From positions 1,798,001 to 1,862,000 of the forward strand of contig BCKC01000002.1 of NCBI GenBank assembly GCA_001600455.1: DNA of 64,000 nt. The letters run 5' to 3'. The position numbers and the translations under genes are program-made. The notes under the pieces were generated by a model, which had not been told where the DNA came from, did not search any database, and saw only the letters and a list, made by a program, of their open reading frames with translations. This document shows, piece by piece, positions 23,817-35,748 of this stretch; position 1 is the first letter of the stretch; each line of letters starts with the position of its first letter. This stretch comes from Endocalyx cinctus (taxonomy: Eukaryota > Ascomycota > Sordariomycetes > Amphisphaeriales > Apiosporaceae).

Positions 23817-24793
23817 CTATCGTTTCGCGAACCCGGTTTTCCCTTTACCGCGGCCAAATCTGATAGTCGGGGGGACGAATTGCAAAGATGTCATAGCACC
23901 CGCTAAATCCTCCATCTCCACATCCGGGACCTCGGGTTTCCCTTCGTGAGCGTCCTCGGAACCTTCCGTCGAGCCCTGGCTTCCCGGTCGTCGCCACTCG
24001 GTCTTTCCCCGTTCGCCGACCTCCGGCTGGCGAAGGCTCTGTCTTCGGGATCCGGTCTTGGTGGTAGTACTACCGTTGACCGACTTCGCCGTAGATGACC
24101 GCCTACGGTGGTGTCCTTTCTCTACGAGGAGAGATTGCCGTCCGTCGATGCCATCTCTGGTCACGGCGAAGAAGTAGTTGGCCGGGTACATGTGCTTGTC
24201 GATGAGGTGGCAGCGTCGCTTGTAGGGGGTTCTACATTTCCGATCACAGCCCTCGACAAAGCATGAGTACTACGTAAAAGTTAGTCTTATCCGTTTTCAG
24301 CAGTGACAAAGACAAAGCTAAAAAAAAAAAAAAAAAAAGAATAGGTAGGGGTTAAAAAATTTTTTTAAAGTATTTTAATTTTTTTTTCATATACCGTTTG
24401 CTCTCCCTTATCCCTCTTGACGGCGGCGAAGACGTCGTGGCAGTCCTCGAAGTGGACGTTCAGCAGGTGTTCGGAGGGGAAGTTCTTCCTGCAATCGGCG
24501 CATCGATTCGAGTGGGCCAGGTTATAATGGGTCTCGTATTCCCCGTACGTCTTGAAGGACAGGACGTCCCGGTGCGGGGGAAGCGAGCATTTCATGGCGA
24601 ACGAGCGATGTTCGGCGGTATCGACGGCCGACTCGTCCTCGTCCTCGTCGAGTTCCGTGATCTTTGCGGCCCGCGGTCCCGTTACTTCAAAGTTCGCACC
24701 ATTGGAGGAGGAGGAGAAGTGAACCTTACTTTCTGCCGGCTGCTCCTCGTCTTGCGGTAGTTCTTCTTCCTCAGGCTCGCGTGAGCGTTTCAT
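23817..24793 (-). CDS. C2H2 zinc-finger protein, ZNF511-like
   Basis: Two minus-strand exons (24793-24395 and 24269-23817) encode 283 residues. The 125-bp intron has a GTATAT donor and a TAG acceptor and contains long A and T tracts. An acidic N-terminus (EPEEEELPQDEEQ, then LDEDEDE) precedes a three-finger region typical of ZNF511 proteins: a first Cys/His pair around residues 69-92, CADCRKNFPSEHLLNVHFED, and CFVEGCDRKCRTPYKRRCHL with a DKH closing the third finger. The intron lies between fingers two and three. The C-terminus is basic and Ser/Thr-rich and ends FGRGKGKTGFAKR. Members of this family are thought to be nuclear, but their exact function is poorly defined. Assignment to the family is firm; no specific role can be read from the sequence. 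Confidence 0.88.
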
Positions 24794-26742
24794 CTTTTTA
24801 TTTTGTATTTTTGTTTGGGTTGTTTTATGTGAAATATATATGTGTGTATATATATATTTGGTGGGATGGGGTAAAATTACATCAATATCTTTTTCAATAG
24901 TCCAGGATTACTTAGAACTCATTCCTATGAGTAGTGTAAAATTGGTAGGTATTTAGAGGTTAGGTTTAGGTTAGGTAGGTATGTGATAGCTTGAGTGAAT
25001 GAATAAATTTAAAGTCAAAAAAAGTGAAATTCTGATTTCCTCTTTTTATTTAATGTAGTTACTTATTACCACTTGAACAGCAGCTTTTTTATTTTGTCAA
25101 GTAATAATAATCATTAACAAAACAAACCTCAAAATATTAGAAGTCTAGTTCTTCTTACTTGAGAAGTCAATAGTATTTGGTAGATTATGTTACGATATGT
25201 TTTGTCAAAATGGAGTTCTATCTATCAGGTGGGATTGAAATCAAAATCGATGCGGTGAGAGGAGAGGAGTGGAGGTGCATCAGGAATTTGAAGCCAATCC
25301 GAGAGCAGGAGGTGCAGAATCTTGGAATATGGGGTTTTTATATACCTTAGGTTAGGTACCTACTTAGGATATAGGTACTTGTTATTCTACAGTATCCATA
25401 TGGGATATACCTGGGTAGACACGTACATTATTTAGTATTTAACTGATATATAATGAATGTACAGAGTACCTAGACATGAGTTCTAGACTGTCTTGAAATA
25501 GTTGGATGCATGGATAGGGTATTGTCTGAGTTGGTTGAATGAAAACGTTCACAGACTGAACCCTTAGGCACTGAGAACAGCGACTGAGATCTGTACCGTG
25601 CAGCCATGTACTGCGTATAAGCAGCGATAGGTAATAGATATAGGGCCAATAGTGGAGGTGAATTAACCAATCCCGGCGTGAATCAATGCCAATGGTACCT
25701 ATGCGCACCTATGCCAAGGGAATTTAGAGGCCTAATTCGGGATAATAGACTGGTTCAAGTTCACAGGCTGGAGCATTCTAGCCTGTCTACGCCTGTCTAC
25801 GCCTGTCTACGCCTGTCTACCTCTGTCTACCTCCGTTAAAGCTTTGAGGACCCTAGCGGAGAAGGGGTTTACTTTCTATATTCAATTCAATTTGTATTTA
25901 TTTATATATTTATAAGGCGCTGAAGTATATACATGTATATGTTACTGTAAATGGTTAAACACAGGTGAATGCGTAACATTTTAATACTAAAACATGCGTA
26001 CTTAACTGATAAACATCTCACTTTGAAATATCAATTCTACTAACACCTCTTTATGTATCATTCCCTAGTAAATTGACTTATCATTACCTACTAATTGACT
26101 TTATTTATATCTACTTAAATATCCATCGCACTTAAAACTACCTCTCCCCTCGCTGACATTCTTGCCGAATTTGTCGTAGACATCATCAACGCCGACAATT
26201 ATTTAGTTGTCTGCGTTTGCTTCTCTTACTCATATTGTTTCTTTATAATTTACAAGACCCTCGCCTTCTTTTCTATTTATTTAAACACCTTCTATTATTT
26301 TTTTTTTCTATACTTTACCTTTGGCGATTACTAGTATCGTCGGGGGTTCTTTTTTCTTTTTCTTTTTTTTTTTCCCTCTTTTTTTTTTAACTTCGAACTT
26401 TTTATCTTGCAAATGTCCCCAATACCGTTCTCCGAAACAGCCACCTTCTCGATTTTCCACAAGGCTTGCCTTCAGAAGCACATCCAGCAATCTGTCTTAT
26501 TAAATTATGGATTTCTTCCGTATCTCGAAAGCCCAATCGAGTCTGTGTGATCCCATCATTTAGCTGTATGGGCTTTGCGACAACCTCATAAACTAATCCT
26601 TGCCCCCCCCCAACTTACCGAACCATACATCCATCCTTCCGCGCCCCGCCCCTCGGCGGCTCGCTACCCGAGTTGTTATATCGAGTCCTTTCGCCAAATC
26701 CCACCTCGAACAGCTTGAAGTCCTCTTATATCACATTAGACC
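24794..26742. other. 1.9-kb divergent intergenic region
   Basis: This lies between the starts of the zinc-finger gene (-) and the EST1-type gene (+), so it contains both promoters. It holds TAGGTT/TAGGTA words (24941-24985 and 25345-25380), a 10-bp minisatellite and pyrimidine-rich DNA with long T runs (26295-26390) upstream of the EST1-type gene. No coding exon was found. Confidence 0.6.
25781..25830. repeat. 10-bp minisatellite, 5 copies
   Basis: Four perfect copies of gcctgtctac are followed by one variant copy, ctctgtctac. Confidence 0.93.
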
Positions 26743-29700
26743 ATGATGGAGAATCCACGAGAAGTTGCTAGGGCGAGCTGGAGGTATTACAACCCCGCCC
26801 TAAATCGGGTCGAGCGGGCTAATTAACTTTTTTTCTCTCTTCTTCTAGGGACGCTCATGTTATCCGTTCGGATATCCAAGATAAAGTTGCCAGCCTCCTC
26901 CAGAAGGAGCGCGGAAATAGTAATTACACTGCTCGATTTGAAGAAGTCGAGCAGGTCCTAGCTAAGTACGTTCTCGACTCGGCTGTAGCTTCTTATCTAT
27001 TTTTACGTAGTGCTAATTAAACCTTCAGATTTCGACTATCTTGTATGAAGGTTATTTTTCATGACTTCGAGTACGGTTCCGAGAAGAATGTCGACAATAC
27101 CCTGTGGCAAGCCCACGTAGTGCTAAACGGAGAATATCGTGCAGCCATTGGTCGACTGAAGGATCGCAGCCAAGCTACTCAGAACCAACCTGTCCTGCGG
27201 CGGAAGCTAGAGTCATTATATAAGGCGTTCCTAAAGACTTCCGAGTCTTTCTATCGTGTCTATATCCAACGACTTTCTGCTCGTTTTTATATTCCCGAAT
27301 TGCGCCAAGCTGCCCTCGGTACTGACCTTGCGCCTACCGACGCTGCGAATGAGGAATCCCCGCCCAGCCAGTTGCGCTCTCTGGTTTTAAAGTCATGTCA
27401 AACCACTTTAGTTCATATGGGAGACTTGGCAAGATATCGGTGCCAAGCTACTGACAAATTCTCGAAAACATCCTTTGATAAAGCTTTAGACTATTATGGT
27501 CTAGCGAATACTCTCGATCCCGAAGATGGTTCCGCCCATCATCAGATGGCTGTATTGTATCAGCTTCAAAACCAGCATCTAGACATCATCTATCACTTCC
27601 ACCGCGCCATATCTATTAGCAAGCCTCACGAGCTGGCTCTACGTAACCTTGGACGAGCTTTTAAGAGTCTCGAAAGCCCTTCGAATTCGCGAAGAGGCCC
27701 CGCCAAAACTCCTTCAGATGCTATGATAACGTGGTTTGTTCGATTACATGCCTTCTTCTTTCAGGGAGAACGTTTCTCTCAGCAATCAGAGCTGGAGGAG
27801 GAGGTCTTACACCGTGTCGAGATGGCCATGAAATCCGAGGCCGCCGAGACGACTGTGCGCAAAATGATCCTTATCAACATTGCAGCCTACGACGTTGCCA
27901 CTCAGCGAGTGAAGGGTGAGTCATATCCATCTAACGAGACACGTACGTTATTAATGATTTCAACAGGTACTTGGACTATGACTGGCTCCCAGTCATGCCA
28001 ATTCTTGTTGCGTTTCAATATCCGCACATTATTGGTTCTTCTCCGGCAATTCAAGACCGCTCTCTACGATGACGTGAATGCGGACGCTAGCATTGACGGG
28101 GAAGATGCTAGTGAGAAAGTCACCAAGACTTTCAGTCCACCTTTAATGAATCTTCTACCACTCTTTAGAATTTACATCGCCTGGATTTATGCTACCCGAT
28201 CTGACATTGTTCAGTATCAGGAATACCTCGAGCCTTATATTCGAGAGGTATATAGATTACTTGCTAGCAACCTAACGCTTCTAACGACGTACATTGAGTC
28301 GGCCCAGGCGACCACACCATCCAAATACCTTCTTCCAGAAGATACCCAAGCTCTGGGCCTTAAGCCTCTCGGCGACCGAAAGCTACCGTTATTCTTCCAA
28401 ATCGAAGAATTGCTTGAGACTAGTTCATCTAAAAAGCAAAAAGTTCGTAAACCTCGTCAGATTGTATTTGGCGAACGCTTTGACCTACAAACGGAGACAA
28501 TCTGGCGCATAAGGGACTCGATCTGCTGTGGAATCTATCTCGCTGGAAGCCCAAAATTCCCTCTGATCCTTACATCCGGCATACAACCTGGTACCGAGGT
28601 AGAAAGTTGGGTTTTCATGGACGAACTCACGCAGCAGGTTAGCAACAGCGAGCTCGTGATGTCCAACCTCCTCGATAAACTCAAACTACGCACCAGTAGG
28701 GTTATGCCTGAGAAAGCTACGCCTAAACTATCTAATTCGCTATGTGCCGAATTTGCTTCGCCGCTATCTGCGACTTCGCCCCTTGATAATAAGGAATCTA
28801 CTACTCACACCGCTCAGACGAGTCATGATCTAAATGCAATGAGGACAGTGCAGAAAGCACCTGGTGCTTTCTTGGATGCCGACCTGAGTAACGATAGCGA
28901 CATGGTCAACATGGTGAATAACCTCGTTGATTTAACTGAGGATCCTCGTCCCCAATCAAGCCAAAATCAAGATGAGACAAGCTATGGTATGAATTCTTCG
29001 GTAGCTGATGAGATATTGGCTCGTTTTGCGAGCCCTGCGCAGCCATCTCCTTCCTCTAAGGCCATTCCGAGTTTGCCTTGGAAGTATTTCTACGACCCTC
29101 CATCGAGTCGTCCTAACAACCAGGACCAGATTCAGCTTCAGGCGAGCAGAGACTACGTGCCAAGGACCGTAGGTTCGCAGCTAGACGGCTTCGATTCTTC
29201 CTCGTACTTGAATCACCTCAAGACGCCATCGCCTACGACCTTCAACGATAATAGGTCCGCCAGTGTGAATGGCCAGAGCCACGTACGCCGTGGAAGCGGT
29301 TTACCTTTGGCATATCAGGCAGCTGACCCTAGCACGTCTCAGCTCGACCCCGGCACTGCGCAATATAATGGATCGTTTGCCCCCCTCGATACAGGTCGTA
29401 CCGGGGTTCTTGACAGTTTGGTAGCTTCCCTCTATGCACAGCATGGTATTAATCCCAGCAGCGCTAGGTCCCCGGACAGCCTAGGCGTAGGCGGACCAGG
29501 TAATTCGTTACGAACCCGACGAACGCCCTCTAGCGCATCTAATTCCTCGCTCTTTGCAGGCACCTCCTCTCCTAAACGCCCCGGCAGTCAACGGGGAGAT
29601 GCTTCCTCTAGGATGGCTCCCCCAGGCCCACCTGGGCTGGGTGTATCTACCGGTGGAACGGAGAGCCTGCGTCTAAGCGCTAATCCTTGGGCGACCGCCG

Positions 29701-30107
29701 CCAGTCCCGGAAACGGCTTAAACTTGCACGCCGGGGGGCACAATTCGCCCTCGGGCAGGTCGTCAAATGGTGGTTTGTCACCAGGAAGCTATACCAATCA
29801 GTACGGTTCGGGTCTGAGCCCATCGGCTCTCGCATTCTCGAACACTAGTAGCCTTTGGGCCGGAACGCCCACTACCGGCAAAGTTTCTGCGGCGGCTAAT
29901 GGGTCCACGCGTGCTCTCGGTGGTGACAGTATCTTTGCGAATGCTGTGGCCTCGCCGTTTGGTGGCGTAAACGGGGGCTACAATACCGTGAATACCACAG
30001 CCCCTTTCACGGGTACTTATACAGCCGATCCTGGGATGTCATACGACCAGCAAATCCTGCACGCCGCACTCTTGGAGAGCCATAATAACAAGCAACGTCC
30101 GAAGTGA
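26743..30107 (+). CDS. EST1/SMG7-type protein (Est1 DNA/RNA-binding domain)
   Basis: Four exons are proposed: 26743-26783, 26849-26965, 27029-27915 and 27967-30107 (1061 residues). The short first exon (MMENPREVARASW) reads into RDAHVIRSDIQDKVASLL and AKFRLSCMKVIFHDFEYGS, the usual start of this family. Residues ~1-150 are the N-terminal helical (14-3-3-like) part. A TPR-like region, FDKALDYYGLANTLDPEDGS then YHFHRAISISKPHELALRNL, leads into the helical EST1 domain. The last ~400 residues are Ser/Gly/Pro/Asn-rich and disordered. Relatives act in telomerase recruitment (Est1) or nonsense-mediated mRNA decay (Ebs1, SMG5/6/7). I see no PIN nuclease domain, so SMG7/Ebs1-like is more likely than SMG6. 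The third intron (27916-27966) is 51 bp without a stop; retaining it adds 17 residues. Confidence 0.88.
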
Positions 30108-31169
30108 TTATACAGAGACTGCTTTAGGGAAAAATACGGCTAACATGGAAAATTTCTATATTCCAAACTGCGGAACTTCTACATCCTGCGTATCGACGTT
30201 AAGTGTTAGGAGGGAGATGCTGCCGCCGTAGCGTAATAGCCAGGCAAGCATCGGGTTATTCAACACCCTGTCCTCGGCACGGGCAAGTGAAGAGAAGATC
30301 GCACATATGAAGCCTGAGGAAAGGCAAGAGGACAAGAGATGACTAGTTTCAATGCAACAGCGCGATTTTTTTCGCACTGCTATGTATTCCTGTATTTGAG
30401 CTTTGCGTATGGTGGACCTTATTCTCCCCTGAAAGGGAGAGAAGATGAGAAATCGTCTTCCACGGCTGATTTCTAGCGACGGCTTTATACTATTTAATCT
30501 CGATGAACTTTGTGTGCAGGGGAAAGGAGTAAAATAGGGCGAACATGACAAATAGTTCGGTATATTTTTTTTCCAGTTGTTGAAACCCAGCATAAAACAG
30601 GAAAAAAAAAGTTGGCTCAAACAACCAAAGGATGAAAACAAAGTATGAGGAAGATTTTTACGCCTTCAACAGAATGCCCTTAATTCATACCGCCCTGACT
30701 TTTTTAGGAAAAAAAAAGAGAAAACCATTTGATGAAAACAGTGATGAGGGAAAAAAAAAACTCGTCTCTAAGAACGCCGGCCCTTTGCGTAAAGTTGAGT
30801 AACGCCAAAGTCTTTCTTTCCTTTTTTTTAAAAATATTTTTATTTCTTCTTTCTCTATCGTGGGGGCAGTATTCTTGCTTGCTGCAACTTCCACTTCTTT
30901 CTCTCTCTTCTCTAATTTTCTTCTTTCTTCTACGAAGTTGCCGCATAGGTCTGCTTAGGGAAAGGATATCTGCGAGATTCTTCAAGTTAAATCGTGATCA
31001 AAGTTGGGAGATGACTGAAAACCCCCCTTTTTCTTTTCGGGGTGGATGGAGGATCAAGGGCAGATAATCAAATGGATGAAGTAGTAGCGCTTGCTTTTGT
31101 TGATTTATTTTATGCGAGGAATATCTTTCGGTAGGAAAGAATGAACTAGATAGCGATAAAAAAAAGACA
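30108..31169. other. Convergent intergenic region
   Basis: This lies between the EST1-type stop and the 3' part of the adenosine kinase gene. It contains A/T runs and no convincing exon, and should hold both 3' untranslated regions. Confidence 0.6.
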
Positions 31170-31301
31170 TTACTGCCCGTAATATCGATCTCTGTTCCCC
31201 TTTTGAAAATGTGATCAAGATCAAGTAGAGGTGATTTAAAGGGATCAAGTGCTAAAGCAGCAAGTGGAGAAAAAAAAAAGATAAAAAGTAAAAGAACTTA
31301 C

Positions 31302-32762
31302 GAGGGACCCAACTCCTGGATGCTCAATCTGGCGAGCCACTGACCCATGTCAACGCAGGTAGGGAGGTCCTTACCCTGGACCAAACCAGCGACGAAGCCG
31401 CCGGCGAAAGCGTCACCGGCGCCGTTGGTATCGTTGATCTTCTCGGCGCCGATGGCGTGGACGGGGTACTCCTTGACCTCGTCCTGGCCCTGGACGGCGA
31501 CGACGGTGGGCTCGGTGCCGTGGGTGACGACGGCGACGCGAGGCTTCTTGGCGTTTTCCTTGGGCAGGTTCGCGAGGGCCTTGGCGACCTTGGGGAGGTC
31601 GGTGGCGATGTCGGCGAGCCCGTGCGATTTCGCGTACGCCTCGGCCTCGGACTCGTTGCACACGATCACGTCCCAGTACTTGGACGACGCGTCCAGGGGG
31701 TCCTTGAAGAACTCGGGGATGAACGGCGCCGAGAGGTTCACTACGAACGTCTTGTCGTTCGCGGCCGCTTCCTCGCCTAGGGCCATGATGGCGGGTGGGC
31801 AGACTGGGGGTTTTGAATAGTAAGTTAGTAAAAACTTCTTAACAAAAAGTCTATATACTCAATAGATCTTTTTCGAATATAAATTCGCCAGAGTGGCTAA
31901 ACCAGCATAGCATAGGGGCTGAAGGAAGGATCGGAAGACAAGATTTCTAAAGGGACGAAGCAAAACATACCGGTAAAGTGGTACCCGCCGACGTAGTAAA
32001 ACTGAGCATTCTTGACGAGTTCCCAGATCTCGGGCTTCTTCAGGTGTTCGAGGTCGTAGTGGTTAGCGGCGCCGAGGTCGGTGCAGAGGGAGCGGTTGTG
32101 GCCGGTGATGACGACGCCGCAGCGGCCCGTGGGGATCTTGGGGTCGACGCGGTACTCGACGCGGAGGCCGGCCTGCTTGACGGCGTCGCGCAGGATCGCC
32201 GCGTACTTGTCGTCGCCGGCGCCGCCGATGTAGACGACGCTGTTGGCCGGCAGGATGTACGAGGCGCCGCGGGCCGTGTTTTGGGCGGCGCCGCCGGCGA
32301 TCAGCTTCGCGTCGTAGTTGTTCAGCAGGTCCTCGTAGAGGGGGATGTGCTTCTCCTCGGCGAGGATCGCGTCGTTCGCTTTGAGACTGTACTTGTCCAA
32401 GAGCTCTTGGTTACCGACCGCTTGGATGTCTATGTTTTTGGGAAGAGGGAGAGAGCAAACGGGTTAGCTATTGACTGGACTTGAATTGAGTTTTTTTTAT
32501 TCTTTTTCTTGGTCACCCATATTTCACCCCATGTGAATAATATCCAATTCAATTTAAATAAGTAAATATTGAAAAGATAGATTAATAAAACCTCATCATC
32601 TCATCTTTTGCTTTTTCTCTGTCTATGGCGGGGCAAGCTTACACCCCTCCATCCTAAGTTGCTAGAAACGGAGCAGGGGGATATAGGGAAGTGAGGGGTC
32701 AAAGTCTTACCAAGGAGAGGGTTTTCCAAGCAGAGGAGGGTGAATTCTTTTGTGGCGGCCAT
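31302..32762 (-). CDS. ADO1: Adenosine kinase (PfkB/ribokinase family)
   Basis: Three exons are clear on the minus strand (32762-32711, 32429-31971, 31803-31302), giving 338 residues up to ...SIQELGPS. The enzyme phosphorylates adenosine to AMP with ATP. This salvages purines and removes the adenosine formed by S-adenosylhomocysteine hydrolysis. The start is MAATKEFTLLCLENPLLDIQ, with the ribokinase substrate signature GGAAQNTARGASYIL and the catalytic motif DTNGAGDAFAGG (295-306, base D301). After GPS a GTAAGT donor follows directly. Either translation ends at the in-frame TAA inside it (31298-31300) or a small last exon follows. One candidate, 31191-31170 after a CAG acceptor, adds DRYYGQ and gives 344 residues, close to family length. 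Introns 1 and 2 are 281 and 167 bp. Third positions are strongly G/C-biased, as in a highly expressed gene. Confidence 0.93.
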
Positions 32763-33600
32763 GATGGAGATTTGTGTCTAATAGATTAATATGAATTACG
32801 ATAGAAAAAAAAAAGGAAGAAAAAAAAGAGAAGAGAGATCAAATGGTATCTTCAGTAAATTAAATGTAAGAGGGAAGAAATAGCTAGCATGGGTTTATTG
32901 GTGGGGTGTGGAAGATTTTATACGCCCGCATTACAGAAATACTTCAAAGGCAAATTGATTACTGCTGTGGGGTTAATAAGTAATTAGCATCGGCGTATAT
33001 GGCCGAACAATGAACGAAGAATCCAAATATACGGCATTAGAAGAGTAAGCTTACATATATCTTAAGTGCATTTAGTATCGTATATTCTCCTTTTCTATTA
33101 TATTCACATCAAATTTTACTTAATACTCATCCTCTGCTAGTTTATTAGTGTTTCGGTACAGGTTAGATCTCCTAGAAGATCAAGAGCGTCGTCAGTCAAT
33201 GAACACAAGTTGCAATGATATTCCCGACCCTTCTTGTTTTTTTTTTCTTCCTTTATTTTTGCTTTGCTAAGGATATCATCATTATTCTGTTGCATTTACA
33301 TTTCGGTTTCCTTCGTAAGCAGTATCAATTAATACAGAGATAGACCATGTTTAGTATCTTCTCAATATCATGAGAGATGACTTTCCCGGCATTATATGGC
33401 CCTTCCGTCATATCACGTCACGTCGATCATTTTCTCGCAGAGTTGCACGTAAATTTTTGTTTTTGTGTGAAAATGCCGGGTACTTCCCATTGAGCCTATC
33501 TCATGTCGAGCTCACCAGTACCTGAAGATGCAAAGCGCAACGAAGTATAACTCCAACCGCCCTGATGAACCATGACCTGGATAAACATTTTTTATTTCCT
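32763..33600. other. Intergenic region upstream of adenosine kinase
   Basis: This 838-bp stretch should contain the adenosine kinase promoter near 32763-33000 and the 3' untranslated region of uL2 near 33600. A purine-rich leader (A/G runs near 32800-32845) precedes the kinase ATG. No further gene was seen. Confidence 0.6.
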
Positions 33601-34604
33601 CTACTCCTTCGTCTTCTGGGTACCACGTAAGAGACCTGTCCGCCTGGCGGCAATAAGACCCGCCTTTTGACCCTGTGCAGCGTATCTCGAGATAGTAGAA
33701 GCTTTACCAATGTGTTGATGGTTACCCTGTGATAGTAATCGTAATTAGCATTTTTCCCACTAGGCACACATCTCGCGTTTTCTCGGAAAGTACTTACACC
33801 ACCGTGAGGATGGTCGACCGGGTTCATGGCAACACCACGAGTCTTGGGCCAGCTGTTACGCTTGACGGCGAACTTATGCTTGGCACGCGAAGCCTTGAGG
33901 AGAGGCTTGTCGGTTCGGCCACCACCGGCAACGATACCGATCATTCCTCGCGCACCGCTGGGGACGATCTTCTTGGCACCCGAGGGGAGCTTGATACGGG
34001 TCTTGCCGTCGTCGGGGTTGTGACCGACGATGGTGATGTAGTTGCCCGAGGTACGTCCAAGGACACCTCGGTCACCGGCCTTCTCCTCGACGTTCGAAAC
34101 GACGGTACCTTCGGGCATAGAAGAGAGGGGGAGGACGTTTCCGACGGTAAGAGAGGCGTTCTTTCCGGCGTAGATGAATTGACCGGTGTACATTCCCTCG
34201 TTGGCGATGAAGGTCTCGGTGATCTGCTTGAATTTGTAGGGAGATCGGAAGACGACCTTAGCGAGGGGAGCACCACGACCCGGGTCGTGGATGATATCCT
34301 TAATTACACCTCGGATGTAGCCATGGCGCTCGGCGAAGTCGAGAGATCGGAATTTGGCAGGAGCCTTTCGTAGGCGGGTGTTGGCAGCTAGAAAAATTCA
34401 ACAGTTAATTCTTTTTGTTCTTCAACTCTTCGATTATTTTACTTTGATTTTTACTAGTTGAAGATTAGGAAATAGGGTTGCTTGACTTACTGAAGATACC
34501 GCCGTTACCCTTTCTCTGATTTCGAATCTATTGTTTGATAAAAAATGATTTAGTATTTGATTCTTAAAACAAATAATTAATTTCTTACTTACCACGCGAC
34601 CCAT
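33601..34604 (-). CDS. RPL2: 60S ribosomal protein uL2 (RPL2/L8)
   Basis: Four minus-strand exons (34604-34593, 34527-34491, 34387-33798, 33726-33601) encode 254 residues, the same length as the yeast protein. uL2 lies next to the peptidyl-transferase centre of the large cytosolic subunit and helps join the subunits. The first exon is only 12 bases (MGRV), and the next reads [13 protein letters not shown]. This 5'-heavy intron pattern is common in fungal ribosomal protein genes. Recognisable blocks are [60 protein letters not shown] and [19 protein letters not shown], followed in the last exon by [14 protein letters not shown] and [19 protein letters not shown]. The conserved HPHGG-GN loop is split exactly by the last intron (33727-33797). 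The eukaryotic sequence features exclude a mitochondrial copy. Confidence 0.97.
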
Positions 34605-35748
34605 GTTGTCGGCCTATTTGCGTAATTCGTGATGTTGAGAGAGAGATCTGGATTGGGGGTTGATGGAATGAATTGGAGGAGATGAAATGACAAAATTCAA
34701 AGAATTTCCACACACAGAAAGATTGTTGTGGGCTGAGATTTACTCGCTTGACCCTAATCGCTATTTAGGAAAAATTAAGCCCGTTCACGTGGCTAGTTTA
34801 GTGCGTAAACAGCCACAATTATTACATAATAAACCGCAGCACCTAAACTACTCCACAAATAAAAAAGATAAGATATCTTGCACGCTTATTGCGTACAGAG
34901 AGTACTCCGTACAGAGTAGATATTCTAGTATTATTCTATTATTCTTCGGATAATTCCAAGTATAGCTCTAGATATTATTCCAATAATGAAGTCATAAGTA
35001 ATGTTATCTCGAGAAAGCTTCCACAGAATACAAGCTCTCTTAGGAGCCCATATAGACCACGACATTGAGCTGGAGCTAGTAGTATGGTACTTCTCCTGCA
35101 ATCGTTCCTACAATGAATGGCTCAGAATAATTTCAAGCAGACACAGTCTCTAATCATATTCATTTGATACCGGCTCCTAATTTATATAAAACAAATACAG
35201 ATTAATTAATAATATTTTACAATTCGTCAGATCTCAGTATCTTTTCGATTGTGAAGTTATATACATAATACATCCATAGTACTCGTCAAGAAGGTTGTTT
35301 CTGCTTACGTTATTCTGCATGTGGATCCCCTCAATTCATTTGATTGGTTTAAAATCGACTTTACTACGTTTTGCTAGGGATTATGTAATTAAACCATTGT
35401 TCTCAAGAAAGCGCGTAATTTGTTACTTCAACTCGCGCCTCATATTGAATGAAAAAAAAAAAGTACTTATAACGTCCGCTTTAGAATTAATATAATCATC
35501 ATTTTCCCCGTTCTGTTTGTTTCATTTGACTTATTTCTCTCTCTCTATACGTGATATTATTTCCCCGGTATTTCTTCAGAAACTCAAAAAAATAAATAAA
35601 GGTATACTTACCTTATTAAAACTTGGTCAAACCATACATACGTTCCTCCCTCTATTCTTCCACCGCTTCGCATCCTCCTCGACTACTTGAATTGTTATAC
35701 CAAACGACCCTCAAATCCGATCGAATCAAGCAAGAATATTTCGACAAA
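34605..35748. other. Divergent intergenic region, uL2 / RRM protein
   Basis: This 1.1-kb AT-rich region contains both promoters. It includes the near-palindrome TACTCCGTACAGAGTA at 34903-34918. An upstream in-frame ATG for the RRM gene exists at 35623, but the 42 residues it would add look like random Ser/Tyr-rich leader. Confidence 0.6.

Noticed and set aside
24941..24985. Telomere-like TTAGGTTTAGG words
   Set aside because: They do not form TTAGGG tandem arrays and belong to the TAGGTA/TAGGTT words seen across intergenic DNA.
31347..32484. Long plus-strand frames opposite adenosine kinase
   Set aside because: They are antisense shadows caused by high third-position G/C in the kinase exons and contain no domain.
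35623..35748. Upstream in-frame ATG adding 42 residues to the RRM protein
   Set aside because: The added residues are leader-like (Ser, Tyr, Leu) and the MAKEH start looks like the true conserved N-terminus.
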